Shown: positions 1-10,754 of the stretch, piece after piece | Layout of the letters: every line of letters starts with the position of its first letter | How positions within the stretch are numbered: position 1 is the first letter of the stretch | Assembly: GCF_029168945.1 (NCBI RefSeq) | Contig: NC_083603.1 | Span: forward strand, 17,608,001 to 17,672,000 | DNA length: 64,000 bases | Direction of reading: 5' to 3' | DNA from: Cannabis sativa | Lineage: Eukaryota > Streptophyta > Magnoliopsida > Rosales > Cannabaceae | Program-made: the position numbers and the translations under genes | The notes under the pieces: model-generated | What the model was told of the DNA's origin: nothing | What the model saw: only the letters and a program-made list of their open reading frames with translations | Database searches by the model: none

Positions 1-980
1 GCTTTCTAACGATACAAAAATTGCTGGAAACGGATCAATATTGAGAGAGATATGACTATTTTACTAAGACAATAATTTTCAGAAAAAAATAAAAACGAGA
101 TTTCATAGTTTAACCTAAAAGTTCACAACAATAAGTGGAAGAACTCTCTTACCTCTTGATGACTCTTCTTAATCAGTGCTAGATCTTGAAATCTCAAATT
201 ATTAGAATGGTGATGATGATCTCAATGTTATGTTGATGAAAATCATGAGTGTTTGGCGAAGAGAATGAAACAAGAAGGAAAATTATAAATCTTTGATAGA
301 TAGCGAGATGGATAACTTGTAGGGTATAGGATTTTATGAGTGTCTTCTCTAAGAATTGTATTCGAAATTTGAAAGAAAGAGATTGAGATTGAGTTTTATT
401 TTTCTCAGGGTTAGAGGCTCTGCATATTACGTATCAAGAATGTGATAGATTTAGGTTTTATAATCTAATTAAACCCATAAAATAAAATAATAAAATAACC
501 CCTGTAATCTGATACTAATTTAACTCTAAATAGAATAATTAAATAAAAATCTTATTTGTTAGTTATAAGTTTTAAATTTGAATTTTAAAACTTAGGGTTT
601 CTATACTAAACTTAACAGGTCGTCACTTTGTACCTTGATTTTGACCCCAATAAAGTTAAAATTACGATAAATCTATTTCTACATAATTGATAGATCTTTG
701 AATTATCTTTCCAACGCCACTGAAATCACCTCAATCCGAGCTCTAGAACTCCAGATATGATCGTTTTAGTAAAACAGTTTTTAATCCTGCGAATTTATCC
801 AAACCTACGAATTTTTAACATTAACTCTATAATAATGTTATTTAATATCACTTATACCATTAATTAAAATCCACTAAATAATTTATAAAACCCTAATAAA
901 CTTTCACATTGGGCTTTAATTAAATGATTACCTACCTTGTAAAAATACCATAATATTTTACTTTCGTAGTTAATATAACT
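1..980. other. Non-coding AT-rich sequence, possible old LTR remnant
   Basis: I see no convincing gene. Two stretches (about 1-80 and 705-780) share a layout: a 'ctttcyaacg' start, a purine-rich middle, then 'atatga' followed by 'ttttagtaaaac' or 'ttttactaaga'. Such phrases recur in LTRs of plant Ty3 elements, so this may be an eroded LTR. No TG...CA ends or target duplication could be fixed, so this stays a weak inference. Confidence 0.25.
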
Positions 981-1225
981 TTAACTCTCTCTAGAAAGTT
1001 GGTACAATAATCTAAGCAACAATCTCAACTCACTAACAACACAAATATATAAGATAATTATCCTCACACAATTAATATCCCAAGGAGAGAAAAAATTAAA
1101 TACTATTTTAATCTGGATATTACAGCCGGTCATAAACTCAAAGGACATTGATGCCATTTTAGCTGTATAAATATTTTGTTGCTTTGAAACTACTAACATT
1201 CCCCCCTTTATTTATGTATTTGCAC

Positions 1226-1466
1226 TACAGTAAAATTGGACATTAGGGGCGACAATAGTCGCCCCTAATTGTACAGAAAATCGCGTCTAGTCACCCTTAA
1301 AAAGTCACCTCTAATAATTCGCGCCTAAAAGTATTATTAGGGCGATCCCTAATAATACTTTTAGGGGCGACAAAAGTCGCCCATAAAAGTCGTCGTTAGA
1401 ATTTGACTTTTACTTTATTTTGACTTTTAGGGGAAACAATGTCGCCCCTACTTTTTTTTGTTGGGT
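1226..1466. mobile_element. CACTA-like hairpin-rich mini-element (MITE)
   Basis: The stretch opens with CACTACAGTAAAA, which resembles the CACTA superfamily terminus CACTACAAGAAAA. It holds several copies of an inverted 'ggggcgac ... gtcgcccc' motif. It also contains a perfect 19-base-arm hairpin (1324-1342 and 1347-1365, loop CGAT). The right end ('cgcccctacttttttttg', to about 1466) is a degraded match to an inverted CACTA end. There is no coding capacity, so a transposase would have to act in trans. The right boundary and target duplication are uncertain. Confidence 0.55.
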
Positions 1467-3373
1467 CGGTCGAATTAATCAGCATCTAAATATTGAATGA
1501 CTTCGACAATGGTTTAATCCCACAAAGTTTGATATTTGAATCCTTCACAGACATCCACGTAGAAATCACTATTGTTTTTTGCTCCCAAAATAATGTAATT
1601 GCAGTGTCCTTGTTGGCAACTCCGTGAATGAGGTGGTGGCGGCAGCAACAAAGTCTGGGATTTTTCTTTTCCTTACAGTTACCCAAAAATATCACGTGGG
1701 TAGAATATCGATGAGTTAAAAATAAATAAATAACAATTCTATGTGCCATACCTTATGATAACTTAAGATACTACAAAAATTTACTACCATGGATGAAAAA
1801 TTAAAGGCTATAAAAATGCTTTTTCTTGTGAGAGCAAAAGTGATGCTCTCACATAAGGAATACCCTAAAATTATATATACCACTATTAAAATATATTTAC
1901 ATATCTAAAAAATTTAAATATAATAAAATAAAAATTAAATATCATCCTAAATAAATGATGTAATATAGGTAACAAAAATCATATACCATACAACAAAACA
2001 TATATATCTACAATAAAAAAATAAAATAAAATAATATAATATTATTAAAAGTAAATTGTATATACCATATTAACAAAAATTATATACAACTATAAAGTAA
2101 TTATACCATACTTACAAAATTACATATCACTTTTATATGTAATAAAATAAAAATCAAACATGCATAATCTGAAATAAAATAATATACTATGCAATAAAAC
2201 TTATATACCATATAACAAAAAATACATACCTCACAATCAAAATATATATAATAAGAACAAGTAAAAATAAAAATATATAGGATAGATGCTAATAAAATTA
2301 TATATTATGTCAACAAAAGTACAATAGAAAATAGAACTTAAATATTATTTTAAAAAATGATATACCGTATAACAAAAAATACACATACTACTCACCAAAA
2401 TATATATACTAACAATAATAATAAAAATATATATTATTAATATATATATACTATACTAACCAAATTATATACCACAATTAGAATATATATACCACGACAA
2501 CAAAATTATATATCACTATTGTATATAATAAAATAGTTACTATATAATAAAATATTATTTAAAATAAATATATATCATACAATTAAAATCTACAAAAAAA
2601 ATTAAATATATGTAGCATACCAATATAAAATTATATACATACATTAAAATATTTGTATTATGCTAATAAAATTATATACCACTACTATACATAGCAAAAT
2701 AAAAAATAAATATCCTCTAAGAATAATAATATATTATACAACAAAATAGAAATGTATACTGTATAATAAAATCTATACATCAACTCACAACAACTCATAA
2801 AAAATTAAAAAAATCGACATAACTTTCAAATAATTTTTTTTTTTTTAACAAAACTAATATAGATGTATCATAATCTTTAAATAATTTGCTTCTAATTCTA
2901 AAAAAAATATGAAAAAAAATTATTGATTTTTGTATATGGAAAAAGAAAATATAAATAATAAATAATCTAAAAGGGCCATTTTGTTGCAAGTTTTGAAATG
3001 ATGACATTTACTAACATAACCCCATAATTTGGAGTCATTTACTATAATTTTCCATTCAAAATTAAATTCCCAAGTTATTTAAATTAACATTTATATAATA
3101 AATTAGAGAACAAAACCGCACTTCACGCAATCTTTAAACCTATATATGTATATACATGATAATTCATATTATTATAGAAACCGTTAATTAAAATGATATT
3201 TATATTTATCCAATAAATATTAATATAGTAGCATGTACAATTTTCATATTATTATAAAATGATAATTTTTGAAATAATGATAAATATGTAGTAGTGTATA
3301 AAACTATCAACAAATTATTCATCAAGTTTATGATTAATTACGTAGTGTAATATAATTTGTTAGAACAAAGATA
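1467..3373. other. AT-rich intergenic stretch with degenerate 'tatatacca' repeats
   Basis: From about 1860 to 2790 the sequence is a low-complexity succession of short units such as 'atatatacca', 'aataaaat' and 'caaaattata', recurring irregularly every 20-60 bases. The rest is AT-rich. A minus-strand frame at 1486-1749 (87 codons) has no recognisable domain; a weak likeness of its C-terminus to plant disease-resistance C-termini was not strong enough to call. No gene is supported. Confidence 0.5.
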
Positions 3374-3749
3374 ATGTATTATAATATTCATAAGGGTAAT
3401 TTGCAACCAAACTTTCTATACTTTGAGGTTCGTTACAAATTAACCCCCTTACTCAAAAAATTAGGGCTATACTCCCTGTACTCGATAATCATTTTGAAGA
3501 GCAGTCTTTCCGTTGGTCTAGCTCTGTTATGTGCCAGATGGCTCTCATGTGGTGTCATATCAACTTTGCCATGCCACATGAAATTCTCCACGTAAGATCT
3601 GGGTAGATGATTAACAAACTTAAAATAATTAATGAAACCAATTAAGATGAAATTTAAAAAATAAATAAAAATAAATAAACAAAAAACAAAGAAGAGGGTC
3701 AAAGAGAGAGAAATAAACCAGGCACCATTATTGTGCAAAGAAGAAGAAC

Positions 3750-4279
3750 ATGGCGACGGTCCGAAAGAGGAGTTGCAATTGCGAGGAGCCTAAAATCCTA
3801 AAAATTTATACCTTGTGGACGAGTTCGAATCAAGGAAGAAGATTTGTAAAGTGCCCTCTTGGTCCCGTGAGTTCTCTTCTTCTCTTTCTTTTTTTCTTTT
3901 TCTCTTTTCTTGATTTTTCTTCACTGTATTGTGGGAATGTTTATGGCTAGCAGCGTTGTGATGGGTGTGAGTTTTGAGAATGGCTCTATCCTCCTATGTA
4001 TGATTGTGCCACTATTGTGATTCCTAGTCTGTTGAGGAAGATTCATCAATTGGAACAAGAAATATTAATAATTTCTTGGTCAAAAGTGTGAGAAGTAAAT
4101 GAGCAACCTTACCTTACAAACTTGTGCAAAAGTGAGAGCTTCCATGATAGCAGTACCAGTGTTCGAGCTCCTCATTGTTCGAGATGCCAAGAAAATATTA
4201 AAAGTGCTCTTTGTAGAAATATTGTCATTGGTGTTGGTGTTGCTTTTGTATTACTTTGGTTCAAGATCCTAATTTAACT
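3750..4279 (+). pseudogene. GRF-type zinc finger protein gene, disrupted
   Basis: Exon 1 (3750-3866) encodes 39 residues with the zf-GRF start: C-x-C (residues 9 and 11), the block WTSSNQGRRF, and a third Cys in KCPLGP. A GT donor follows at 3867, and an acceptor lies at 3949-3953. The next exon continues the domain with CDGCEF, then an in-frame TGA at about 3975-3977, then EW, PPM and the linker ATIVIPSLLRKI typical of plant GRF proteins. Further stops or shifts follow near 4090. The last coding block before 4279 reads as a short hydrophobic tail (NIVIGVGVAFVLLWF), probably a membrane anchor. Small GRF proteins bind nucleic acid through this finger, and many plant copies are transposon-associated. 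The stop inside the finger makes this a pseudogene, unless the base is a sequencing error. Confidence 0.65.
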
Positions 4280-4487
4280 TTGTTATTTAGTAGGATCTTG
4301 AACAAGTGTTCCTGTTGAATTTTCATGTAATGCTATATATTTTGAAATGAAAAAAATGGATATTTTCACAAGTTTAGATCTTCAATTACTGATATAAAGG
4401 TTAAAGCATTTCAATAAGAAAAATACAATAAACTACTTGATTCAAGATATCAATACATAGAAAATGTTAAAGCATCCATATTCTAAC

Positions 4488-5557
4488 TGTTGGGTTGTCT
4501 GCCCTAAATAAAACTCATTTCAATATAATCAGATTTACTAATTAATAAAACATCAAAATTACTTTTATATTGCATGGTTCACATAATTTATTTTATGTTT
4601 ATATTTAATGTATAAATTCTATTAAGTCTAATATATATATATGTTTATGATTATAGTATCGTCATCATAGTGGAATATAATCATGATTATATGTTCAAAA
4701 GTTTAATTTCTATGATTCGTCAGTTCACTGGATTCAGACTGATAGATAATCGGTGATAAGGTATACTTACACCTTGGATAAGTGTTATGTCCTTTCTATG
4801 GCATTGGCAAAGTTTACCAGTATCAGATGTATGGAGTATATATTGGATTTGACTGATATTGAACTTAGATAAGATATCATAAACTTAACGTTATATCTTT
4901 CTAAGTTAATATCACTGGTTGATCTTAGGTCTATGGATCTTAATCCTGATATGGTTATATTCCACTTAGTTATATTATTTATGTTCTTCAAGTTGTTCGT
5001 GAAAGCTAACCAATGGTTCTGGCATATATTTACATCTTGAGAACATGGTTGTTCAATTGAGTGGGAGCGCTGATCATAAATATAGAATCTATAGCTTCTA
5101 TAAGTATTTAGAAGTGAAACAATGATTTTTTTTTAGCTTAGCTTGATAGAGATAAATGATTGAGATCTCATTTCAGTAATTATATTAGTTTACTGAAATA
5201 TCATTTATAGTTAGCTAAGTATTTTAAGGATAAAATACATTAAAGGAACGATAAATTTTTCCCTATTCAGTGTAGATCATCTATAGAGGATCTTTGACTA
5301 TTAGGATTGTAACAATAGATAATTATAACGTATCTATATCTTGGTACATATAGAGCGTTCCATATAATTGAGAGTACAATTCAATTCCAAATCTGTAGTG
5401 GCGCAATGCGGAATTAAAAAGTTAGGGAATTTACTTCGTAAATTCTAAGTATACTTATTGGAAGCTCAGTTATATAGGCCCATGGTCCCCTCACTAGTTG
5501 AGATAATACTACTTGACGACTCAGTTAATTGGTTTTAATTAATCAATTATAATTCTA
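4488..5557 (+). repeat. Truncated LTR of the TGTTGGG family (left 1.07 kb)
   Basis: The stretch starts TGTTGGGTTGTCTGCCCTAA and follows the left part of the LTR of elements 1 and 2 with many substitutions. Shared landmarks include 'caattgagtgggagcgctga' and 'cattggaagctc..ttatat'. The match stops at the motif 'caattataattct', where a full LTR would run on for another 0.8 kb. At this point it abuts Copia reverse-transcriptase sequence in the opposite orientation. It is clearly older than the other copies. No right-hand target duplication exists because the 3' part is gone. Confidence 0.8.
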
Positions 5558-7935
5558 AAAAGTGGTCTTGACATCCATTTGCCATATCTCATAATCATAT
5601 GTGGCAGCTATGAAAGGAAGAATGCGAATAGATTTAAGCATTGCTAGAGGAGAGAAGGTTTCATCATAGTCAATGCCTTCTCGCTGTGTGTAGCCTTTGG
5701 CCACAAGCCTAGCTTTAAAGGTTTGTACCTTCCCTTTAGCATTTTTCTTCTTCATGAAAATCCACTTACATCCTATGGACGTAATATCCTCAGGTGGAGT
5801 TCCATATTCCCAAAGTTTGTTGGTGCGCATGGAATTCATGCTATTGTTCCACTTGTCTAAATCATGGTCATTCATTGCTTCTTTGTAAGTCAATGGATAA
5901 TCCTTGTTTGTGTCAGAGATAAGAACATGTTCATAGTGGACAGGTTGTCTCACAATCCTCCCACTACGACGATGTACTGGGGTTTCCTTTTCAGGAACTG
6001 TGGTAATCTTTGTCGTTCGTTCAACTAATGGTGCTAAAATCATTAGTACAGAAATTTGACTATTTTTTATTTTCTTGATAACCACTTGACTACGTGGCTT
6101 GCGACTTTTCATATAGCCATGTTCAAGAAAAGTAGCATTTGTAGATACAAATACTTTGTTATCTTGATGACTATAGAAATAGACACCTCAAGTCTCATCT
6201 AAATATCCTACAAACATACACACTTCAGTCTTAGGAGCAACTTTCCCATACTTGGGTTTAAGAACATGAGCATGACAACCCTAAATACAGAAATGTTTAA
6301 ATTGGGTTTTGTCCCATTCCATAATTCTATTGGAGTATTGCTTATGCTCTTTGAGAGTACTATTTTCAAAATGTAGGTAGCCTCTAGAAGTGCATATCCC
6401 CAAAAATTGAGTGGCAGTGATAAGTAACACATCATCGATCTGACCATGTCTAACAAGGTTCGGTTTCTTCTCTCTACAACATCGTCGTGCTGAGGTGTTC
6501 CAAGTGTTGTAAGTTGGGATAAGATCTCCTCTTCCAATAAATAGTCTATGAATTTAGAATCCAAATACTCGCCACCACGATCTGATTGAAGTGTCTTTAA
6601 TGATTTACCTAGTTGCTTTTCAGCCATAGCCTTGAAGTCTTTGAACTTTCTAAAAGTTTCAGACTTCTCGCCCATCAGGTAACTATGATCGTATCTAGAA
6701 TAATCATCAATAAAAGTGACAAAGTATTCATAACCTCCTCGAGCTTGAATATTGGTAGGTCCGCACACATCAGTTTGTATTAGCTCAAGTTGTTCTTCGG
6801 CTCTATTGCTTTTTGCAGAAAAAGTTTTTTTTGCCATCTTGCCTCTACACAAGATTCACATATTGGAAGAGTTCTAACCTTTAGTTCTCCCAAAGGACCA
6901 TCCTTTGTTAACGAGTTTATTCTGTCTAGACCAATATGGCCTAAACATAGATGTCATAGATATGTTTTATGAAACCTTTTACTTCTTATTTGATTCAGGC
7001 AATGCTACTCTACATAATTCATTATTTAAAATTAATTTCTCACTTGGCTTGAGCACATAAAGTCTGTTACTTTATTTTGCTAAACAAAATTGGCATTCAA
7101 AACTTGGAAATAATAATCTCATTTTTAATAAACATAAACGAACTTTGCCAACACACTTGACAGACACTTATGCTCCATTGCCCACTCTTATGGCCACCTT
7201 TCTATTAGCTAGTTTCTTTGACAAATCAAGTATTTACTTTGAAGGACAAATATTATTAGTGGCTCTAAATCAACAATCCATAAAGATTGATCATCTTTCA
7301 CTAAATAGCTTGAAGAACAAATAAATCAAATTTTACTTTCTTAAGCTCGGAGAGATACTTGTTACAGTTTCTCTTCCAGTGCTCCATCACGCCACAATGA
7401 AAACACTTGCCTTTTGCCTTTCTTTTCATTGGACTTAGGGCTGGCTTTGTTCTTCTTAGCTTTAGGTGCCTTCTTGCCTTTCAACTTGAGCTTTCCACTG
7501 TTTTCCGTATAGTCCCATTCCTTTTCTTATCCGAATAAGAAGGAAAGTTGGACTTTGTTTCAACTTGTTTGAATCACGTTTCTTGAACTTATCCTTGTTA
7601 AGCTTTTGAAACATAGTCAACTCGTTTAGCAATTGAGTCATATTGAACTATAGCTTGTTCATCACACAGTTTGTAGTGAACACTTTGAAGCAATGAGTAA
7701 GTGACTCAAGTATAATACATACTTGAGTCCTCTTGTCTACAATAGACATGTGTCTCCGCCTCATGTATTTGATTGAATACATGAGTTTCTACAGAGACAC
7801 TACTTAGTAAGAAAAAATTTCGTGGTTTTCACAAACCAACATCACATTTAGATTAGATTTCCACTTAAGGAAATATTCACCATTTAATTTTTCAATCGCT
7901 AGTAAAGCAATAAGAGAATTCGGCATAATAGACAT
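5558..7935 (-). pseudogene. Ty1/Copia gag-pol polyprotein, decayed and 3'-truncated
   Basis: Read on the minus strand, Copia domains appear in order. Gag starts at an ATG at 7935 with the block KLNGEYFLKWKSNLNVML. A CCHC zinc knuckle (CFHCGVMEHWKRNC) lies near 7365-7412. A broken protease site (WIVDLEP in place of the usual WIVDSGA) is near 7250-7290. A GAG-pre-integrase block (HIGLDRINSL, CESC) is at about 6855-6955. The integrase spans 6208-6852 with TDVCG, QSDRGGEY and ERRNR carrying the D, D and E. The pol linker RRSGRIVRQP and the RT amino-terminus (KWIFMKKKNAKG, LVAKGYTQ, DYDETFSP) lie in 5558-6112. Frames change several times, and RT ends after WQMDVKT where the truncated LTR begins; RNase H and a 3' LTR are absent. 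In inference, its 5' LTR is at 25403-27268. Confidence 0.85.
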
Positions 7936-8321
7936 TTTGAAATAAATAAAGTAACATAATGATTATGCATGAATAATAAATAATATTTTGGAATTACATA
8001 AAATCTTGTGTTATTCCATGATAAAACTCTTTGACAATTGATTGTTGCCTTGAGCTTATGAGACAATTCTCATCTTTATTATTTTGAAACTTAAATATAA
8101 ATATCTCATATTTTCTTTTTTAAAATATAAAGTATTGCTATTTGACCAAGTTAACGACTAACCACTATGGAGCTTAGTTGTACTTTGTGAGTGTAACCCA
8201 TTATTTCAGATTTCATGACTCAACTTAGTGCGTGGCCTTAAAGGTCGATGTCACACTAAAATACATCACTTCCTCTTATTTTATTCACGAGATTAAGCTT
8301 GAGCAAGAGTATAGACACATA

Positions 8322-8398
8322 CCTTCCTTAGGGGGACAAAAACTAAGTCGTCTCGAGGCCAGTCTATACTCCCTAGTGTTGACCAATAATGGAGGTCG
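8322..8398 (-). other. Conserved leader box upstream of Copia gag
   Basis: On the minus strand this reads 'cctccattattggtc', a spacer, 'CCTCGAGACG', then 'TTGTCCCCCTAAGGAAGG'. The same blocks in the same order and near-identical spacing occur in element 1 (15798-15877) and element 2 (39365-39444), again upstream of gag-like sequence. The surrounding sequences and the LTRs of these elements differ, so the box is more conserved than its context. A role in RNA packaging or translation control is only inferred. Confidence 0.6.
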
Positions 8399-9544
8399 TA
8401 AGTTACATTGACATGTACTCTTTCTTCCACTCACTATTTTAGGTTAATGTGTTTATTTTATTAATTCTCATAATTAATACATAATAACCACTTTAATAAT
8501 TATGATTAATTTATTTATAATAAAAGTCTCAAATTATAAATAAATTTCCCATTGTAATCATTGAATCTAAATTAACTCTTTAATTCATATTCTAAAACCA
8601 TTTTAAATTAATATGTTAATTTTAAATTACCAAGTTTATTCTAAATTAATCTTAATCAATTTACATGCTTTGTGTTTCAAAAATGATAAATACATAAACA
8701 CATAGGACAATCCTAATATATCATATTTCTACTATGAGATGCATGATAATATAACTATGTGACATTTTTATGTATGGCATGTTATTCACTAATGCATGAG
8801 CATGCTATTAATCAACTATTAATAAATATTTATTTAAAAGCAATAAATGAACAAGGATGATGAACTGGGTAAATATTTTGTATTTTAATTTTATAACCTT
8901 TGAAATTAGAAAATAAATTACAAAACTAATCTCCATCGCTGCAAGGGCATTTTGTAATTTTGTAGGGTCATCGTAAGTCTTAAAATTAATTAAAATAATT
9001 TTAATTAATTATTATTAAATTAACTTTTAATTTAATATAACTTTTAACCCTATTAATTAATTAACATAATTTTAATTAATTAATTCTTAAATAAATCATT
9101 TATTTAAGATAATTTAATTATCTTTAAAGTTTTGTCTTAAAATAATAATATTTATTTTTTTTTATTTTTGGGTTAAGACAACTTTTGTCTTAATTTGGTT
9201 TCAAGGTTGAGTTTGAATTTCAAACCTAAAATAAATTATATTTATTTAATTCAAATATGAATTTGAAAAAATAAAAATCCCACAAAATTTTATTATTTTG
9301 ACTTAATTATTAAAAGTAATAAAGCTATCTTATTATTTATTAATTAATAATTAGGGTAGTTATTATTTAAATTTAGAATTCAAGTAATAACTATGATATT
9401 TATTTGGAATTCAAATCCAAATAAATATCCCAAAATAATCTCAATTATTTACATTAAATAATTAATAGATAACTTACAGCGTATATACTATATATATACA
9501 CTATATATTATATATATACATAATACATATATTATATGGAAGAG

Positions 9545-10473
9545 GTTTCAATGGTTACATTTTTATTGTAACCATCATGGTTACATTTTTTTAAGCCTTT
9601 GGATTACTATTAAATGGTTGTGATTAATTTGGAAATTAAATAAAAATAAATAATAAATAACTTGTAACCTGAAAGTGACCTAATCATTTATTTCCTTATA
9701 AAATTTTAATTAAGATTAATTATATTTTAAAATTAAATTAATTATAATTATTAATTTATTTTTTGCAATTTATTACTATATAAGGATCTTTTAGCAATTT
9801 ATTTTTTTATACTTAAATTATTTAAAATTTTATAGCAAAACTTTTTATAATTTAAAATTATACACATATAATTTCATAATTTAAATTTTATTATACTTGT
9901 AATCTTAATTTTAAATTATTAATTATTTAATTTTTTTATTTAAATATTTAAAAAGTAAAAAATGAAATAAGTTGAAGGATTTTTTTAAAAAAAAAATGGA
10001 TGCACTTGTTATTGATTGATTAGCTTGAGGCCTCATACTTAGTTCATATAATTGTAACAAAATAATTAAATATCATTTAAAAATAATTAATTATTTGAAA
10101 AATTATTATAAGAAGATAATTTTAATTTGTGTCAAAAGAAGTTTAATTTTTGTAAAAAAAAATAAATTTTATTGTAAATATTATAATTAAATGGCATAAT
10201 TATTAAAATAATTCAAGTAAGGATTTAAATATAAATATTAATTGCTAAAAGAGGTCTTGTTAAATATTTAATTAATTATTTTAAGAAAATAGTTAATTAT
10301 AATTAAATAATTCTAAAAAAGGAATGTCTACTATTTAATTAATTATTTTAAGAAAATAGTTAATTATAATTAATTAAATTTTAAAAAGGAAAGTCTACCT
10401 ATTAGTAACCTGTTATTACAGGTTAAAGAAAAATGTAAACATATGGTTACAATAAAAATGTAACCATTGAATA
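9545..10473. repeat. Inverted-repeat (foldback, MITE-like) unit
   Basis: The left arm at about 9549-9591 (CAATGGTTACATTTTTATTG and on) is repeated in reverse complement at about 10429-10469. Both arms lie next to matching TA-rich tracts ('atattatatatac'). Within the unit a block around 'ttaattattttaagaaaatagtt' occurs twice (about 10268-10310 and 10335-10375). No transposase frame is visible. It could be a MITE or an inverted duplication. The exact ends are uncertain because of the TA-rich flanks. Confidence 0.5.
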
Positions 10474-10754
10474 GTCACTCATATTATATATACAATATAT
10501 ATATATACAAATATACAGTCAAGTATCAAAGTAATGGGGTCGGCCACCACCATTGACCACCGTGGTCGGCGGCTTGACAACCACCTAGGCTGGCGGTGGC
10601 CATGGGAGAAGTAGCACGGAGGCAAAGCATGGAGGAGGTTGCACGACCTAAACGGGTTGAACTAGTCTAGGACCCCAAACGGGTCTTCGCCGTATGATGG
10701 TGGAGCACAGGAGGAGGGAAGGAGTCCCTCGTGGTGCTCGATGGTGGTTCGACC

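Larger units (their letters stand above)
7936..10754 (-). other. 5' leader of the minus-strand Copia element, left part
   Basis: This non-coding stretch lies upstream of the Copia gag start (7935, minus strand) and ends at the target site of element 1. On the minus strand, 8322-8398 matches a leader box also present in elements 1 and 2. 8440-10540 is very AT-rich and includes an inverted-repeat element (9545-10473). 10535-10754 is a GC-richer patch rich in 'ggtcgg' and 'ccacca'. After removal of element 1 and one CGACC copy it continues at 22987. The attribution to one element rests on orientation and order, not on a direct alignment. Confidence 0.5.

Noticed and set aside
1486..1749. Minus-strand 87-codon frame possibly related to a disease-resistance C-terminus
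   Set aside because: Only a few residues (KLCGIKPL) are suggestive. There is no upstream domain and no intron structure, so I could not support a call.
9480..9535. TA-rich tract ('tatatatacactatatatta') considered as an origin or matrix attachment site
   Set aside because: Simple TA repeats are common in this window, and there is no independent evidence of function.
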